Below, one piece after another: positions 6,101 to 7,954 of a stretch of 7,954 nucleotides of DNA; the stretch's first letter is position 1, and every line of letters starts with the position of its first letter. Origin of the DNA: a bacterium. GTDB lineage: Bacteria > Verrucomicrobiota > Verrucomicrobiia > Limisphaerales > UBA11358. Below the pieces are notes generated by a model that was given only the letters and a program-made list of their open reading frames with translations, did not search any database and had not been told where the DNA came from. The stretch lies in assembly GCA_021781185.1 (NCBI GenBank), contig JAJXXI010000163.1:1-7954 (forward strand), in the 5' to 3' direction. Both the position numbers and the translations under genes were made by a program.

Positions 6101-7954
6101 TTCACCTTGAGTTTGCGGACCCGCTCGCCGACAACCTGGATCAAAGCCGGCGTCTGGCAGAGTTCCCGGAGTTTGGCCGCCAAAGCCTGGCCCGTGGCCG
6201 GCGCGAACAAAAAGCCCGTTTCACCTTCCTGGATGCGTTCAGGAATCGCGCCGACGGCCGAGGCCAGGACGGGAATTCCCAGCGCCTGGGCCTCGCTCAA
6301 CGTAAGACAAAATGTTTCGTCGAAGATCGAGGGGATCAGGACCAAATCCACGTCGCGGAGCAGTTCCGGCAATTGATCGCGAGTATAGCCGCCGCGTTCT
6401 TTGATGCCCAGGCGCGCCAGGTGACTGCGGCCGACGGGCGGCACATGGCCGAATACCTCCAATTGCAGCGGCGCGCCGGTTAACAAACCGGCCGCTTCGA
6501 CAACCTGCTTGAGGCCCTTCTGGAAATTCAACGTGCCAAGCACACCGACCCGCAGGGGCGCCCCGACTTTCCGATGCTGTCGGCGCGGCGGCATGTTCAC
6601 ACCGTGAGGAATGACGCGCACGCGGTCGGCCAAATCGTCGCCAAACGCGGCCAAAATCCGGCGGCGCACAAATTCGGAGGGCGCGATGATGGCGTCCATC
6701 TGTTCGAGTGCTTCGCGGGAAAGACCCTGGCGAAGCTGGAGATATTGCGGAAGCGGCGGCAATTGCGGCGCGAGCGGGAAGCGCTTGGCGGCCAGGCAGC
6801 GCAGGCAATCTTTGTCCTCCGCGTCGGCGCGAACCTTGTGGCAGCGTTCGCCAGTCTCGTTGAGCAGCACGTATTCCGGACACTGGAGAAAATAGTCGTG
6901 GAGCGAAATCACGCAGCGTTTGCCAAGCTCCCGGGCGATGCGCGGCAGTTTCAAGGAAGCCCAGCCGGCCAGATGCTGGAAATGAACCAGGCCATAATCA
7001 CCGCCGGCAACAAACCGGCGGAAGTTTTCCTCCACCACCGCATTGCGCACGTCACCCGGTTGCGACCCCAAGAACAAATGCGTTGGCGCAGCATTGATCC
7101 GGTTCATCACGGCAATGCGCGTTCCCCTGGGCGAAGTCACTTCGGAGAAATCGGACCATTCACCGATATTTCCAGGGAACATCACGGTTTGGCGGAAGCG
7201 ATTGGAAATGCGCTCCACAATTTCCTGCGTGTGCAGTTCGGTGCCGCCCGGCGCGTTGTAGTTGTGGATCACCTGCAACACATGCGGCCGCGGATCGGCG
7301 GAGCCGGCCACAGCGAGGCGCAGTTGTTCCTGCAATTTGCGCAGCGGGTTGCGCTGGCAGTAGCGGTAAACGGAAATGGAATACTGCGGCCAACGGCGTT
7401 CCAGCAGTTCGGCGTTGCGGCGGCGGCGTTCGCCAATGCCCGCCACCTGGCCGAAGGACGCTTCACCGTAGTGCTGCACATAGGCGTCATCACAGCAAAC
7501 GCTCTGCTTGCCGGCCGCCCAGGCGCGCAGGCACAGGTCGTTTTCTTCGCCGTAACCCAACCCAAACACGGGATCAAAAACGCCCACTGTGTCGAGGGTT
7601 TCGCGCGTGATGATCATGCAGAAACCAATGGCGGTGGGAATTTGCGGATACAACCGTTCGGAAAGCTGCGCGACCATTTGGGCCATGGCATCGGGTGATA
7701 GCGCGGACGGCAGCACATTGCGGGCATTCATCCGGGGGACGGAGAGAATAGTGGCGTTGTTCGACAGCGGACAAACGATGCCGATGGCGGGATTACTACG
7801 CCGGCAACGATCCATCCGGTCCAGCCAGCCGGGAGTGACTTCGGTGTCCGAGTTCAGGATGACCACGTCCCGCCGGGAGAGGGCGAAGCCGCGATTCATG
7901 TTGACGACAAAGCCGCCGTTCTGCTTCGCCGACACCACTTTGATATGCGAATGG
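3109..7954 (-). CDS. Giant multi-module glycosyltransferase (GT2-GT4-GT2-TPR-GT2-TPR), 5' end outside window
   Basis: Residues are counted from a GTG at 7938, but the frame is open to the edge and the visible start lies mid-domain, so the true start is outside the window. At least 1,609 residues are present. Module 1 (to about 200) is the C-terminal part of a COG1216-type GT2: LNSDTEV (28-34) and acidic GEEND (130-134). Module 2 (about 218-630) is GT4: N-terminal VIHNYNAPGGTE, sugar-nucleotide side VGVLGTLNFQKG, and the E-x7-E pair Glu541/Glu549. Module 3 (about 665-935) is a complete GT2: SIVILTWNQ, VDNGSTDGT, LLNNDT (Asp755) and FEDDD. A TPR-like stretch spans about 971-1035. Module 4 (about 1069-1250) is a SunS-like GT2: SVCLIVKNEE, DTGSTDRT and DAD (1148-1150). 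TPR-like helices fill about 1250-1520. No signal peptide or membrane segment is seen, so it probably acts in the cytoplasm on nucleotide sugars. The likely role is assembly of a surface or protein-linked glycan. Donors and acceptor are unknown. Confidence 0.93.
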   Translation of the reverse strand, partial: HSHIKVVSAKQNGGFVVNMNRGFALSRRDVVILNSDTEVTPGWLDRMDRCRRSNPAIGIVCPLSNNATILSVPRMNARNVLPSALSPDAMAQMVAQLSERLYPQIPTAIGFCMIITRETLDTVGVFDPVFGLGYGEENDLCLRAWAAGKQSVCCDDAYVQHYGEASFGQVAGIGERRRRNAELLERRWPQYSISVYRYCQRNPLRKLQEQLRLAVAGSADPRPHVLQVIHNYNAPGGTELHTQEIVERISNRFRQTVMFPGNIGEWSDFSEVTSPRGTRIAVMNRINAAPTHLFLGSQPGDVRNAVVEENFRRFVAGGDYGLVHFQHLAGWASLKLPRIARELGKRCVISLHDYFLQCPEYVLLNETGERCHKVRADAEDKDCLRCLAAKRFPLAPQLPPLPQYLQLRQGLSREALEQMDAIIAPSEFVRRRILAAFGDDLADRVRVIPHGVNMPPRRQHRKVGAPLRVGVLGTLNFQKGLKQVVEAAGLLTGAPLQLEVFGHVPPVGRSHLARLGIKERGGYTRDQLPELLRDVDLVLIPSIFDETFCLTLSEAQALGIPVLASAVGAIPERIQEGETGFLFAPATGQALAAKLRELCQTPALIQVVGERVRKLKVKTMDQNAEDYAELYRQVLSAPARPMVARPDASAALPAVASWQPTLTQKADAASLTSIVILTWNQLEHTQRCVESIAAHTPERHEIIFVDNGSTDGTVTWLRAYAEKHSHVRLVENKSNRGFAGGNNQGCSLAQGDFILLLNNDTMVTPGWLGRLLRAAADHPSIGAFGPMSNNVSGPQLVPSVPYRHVESLAGFATPWAVEHAGQVQPVGRLVGFCLLMRRSVLEAVGGLDERYGSGNFEDDDLCIRIRLAGFGVAIAKDSFVHHVGSQTFKGAKINYNEAMLRNWNLFRAKWKLSKEASLERGYQFPTALPAGVALQVPLPQLALTHKSTVNRFWLEEASAPTVGPRKMETPAAAKIGRLDEARELFGQKNYPDAWAAVLAAIARRPFHPEAFLLLAEIALAAGDGKSARFCAQRARDLAPAWSSVKQFLSKPLKGDAKPEWLNPSSILHPPSSPRLSVCLIVKNEERFLAQCLKSVRGFASQLVVVDTGSTDRTVEIAREFGAEIYSFAWCDDFAAARNAALEHATGDWILMLDADEELPAAQHAKLVADMKSATAIAFRLPLVNVGQEIEGRSFIPRLFRNAPGVFYHGRIHEQVFSSLLVHAKKWGLKTALGTAELLHHGYTKEMVRDRNKVERNLKLLRAALEENPGDVNLVMNLGLELVRSDDLAGGVEKYREAFGLMSAQPAEDLVPELREVLLTQFTSQLYKVQAHDEVIQVLTSPLAKRGGLTASLHFALGLAHFELKQFREAADQMRQCLNMRKQACLTPINTDILTAAPQHCLALSLAKNGDAKGAEKAFQAALTEAGRTEEAKLDYTKFLATENRHVEALQQLHAIVAKNPHHVAAWRTGGEIALSRPEFLEFAGDWTSEAVKALPENQAITAQRAEVLLLTGDPAAAMALWEKVWNTERQPRALAALILCETIEAQTTHAPDEGAEEQDASRAFIEWYQKLITSRTHGVRGKINEQLEKLSRALPTAAQMLENALSEADQPAEV
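4742..4769. repeat. Heptanucleotide tandem array (GATGGAG, four units) inside the glycosyltransferase gene
   Basis: Units at 4742-4748, 4749-4755 and 4756-4762 are perfect GATGGAG. The fourth (4763-4769) is GATGGAT. On the minus coding strand the array encodes the Pro/Ser linker NPSSILHPPSS, about residues 1057-1067, just before the last GT2 module. Because 7 is not a multiple of 3, gain or loss of one unit shifts the frame, whereas three units keep it. The array itself is open in all three frames, each giving a rotation of the same heptapeptide. Confidence 0.9.

Noticed and set aside
6574..7698. 374-codon open frame on the plus strand over the GT4 region
   Set aside because: It is antisense to the GT4 and first GT2 modules, whose catalytic motifs are intact. 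No domain is visible in it.

Overview
The window is GC-rich bacterial DNA holding two large convergent protein genes, a structured non-coding block at the left edge and a short convergent spacer. The best guess for the source is a Verrucomicrobiota bacterium of the Pedosphaera/Limisphaerales kind. That rests on recollection: the dispersed CACAGGCATCCTGCCTGTG repeat near position 150 and the GATGGAG heptamer array near 4750 resemble interspersed repeats common in those genomes. Giant fused glycosyltransferases beside PAS-rich hybrid kinases also fit. No marker gene is present, so the assignment is moderate at best.

Layout. Bases 1-74 hold nothing I can assign. Bases 75-266 form a nested inverted-repeat block: 22-bp outer arms, 26-bp inner arms, three small hairpins and GTGA just outside both ends. 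It looks like a MITE or a REP/BIME-type element. Bases 271-491 are a gene-free leader that becomes AT-rich before the first gene. Bases 492-2777 (+) encode a soluble hybrid sensor histidine kinase with three PAS-like domains, a HisKA/HATPase core and a C-terminal receiver, closed by a good intrinsic terminator at 2786-2815. The spacer 2778-3108 separates the convergent genes. From 3109 to the right edge (-) runs one uninterrupted reading frame of more than 1,600 codons, still open at the window end. It encodes a multi-module glycosyltransferase in the order GT2 (truncated by the edge), GT4, GT2, short TPR-like linker, heptamer-repeat linker, GT2 of the SunS-like 'IVKNEE' type, and a TPR tail.

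How the genes relate. They are convergent and so not co-transcribed. Nothing in the sequence links the kinase to the glycosyltransferase beyond adjacency. The glycosyltransferase most likely builds several linkages of a surface glycan (exopolysaccharide, O-antigen or a protein-linked glycan) in the cytoplasm. The kinase is a cytosolic signal integrator with no partner gene in view.

The most distinctive points are the four-catalytic-module glycosyltransferase, the frame-critical heptanucleotide array at the junction before its last catalytic module, and the nested inverted-repeat element upstream of the kinase.
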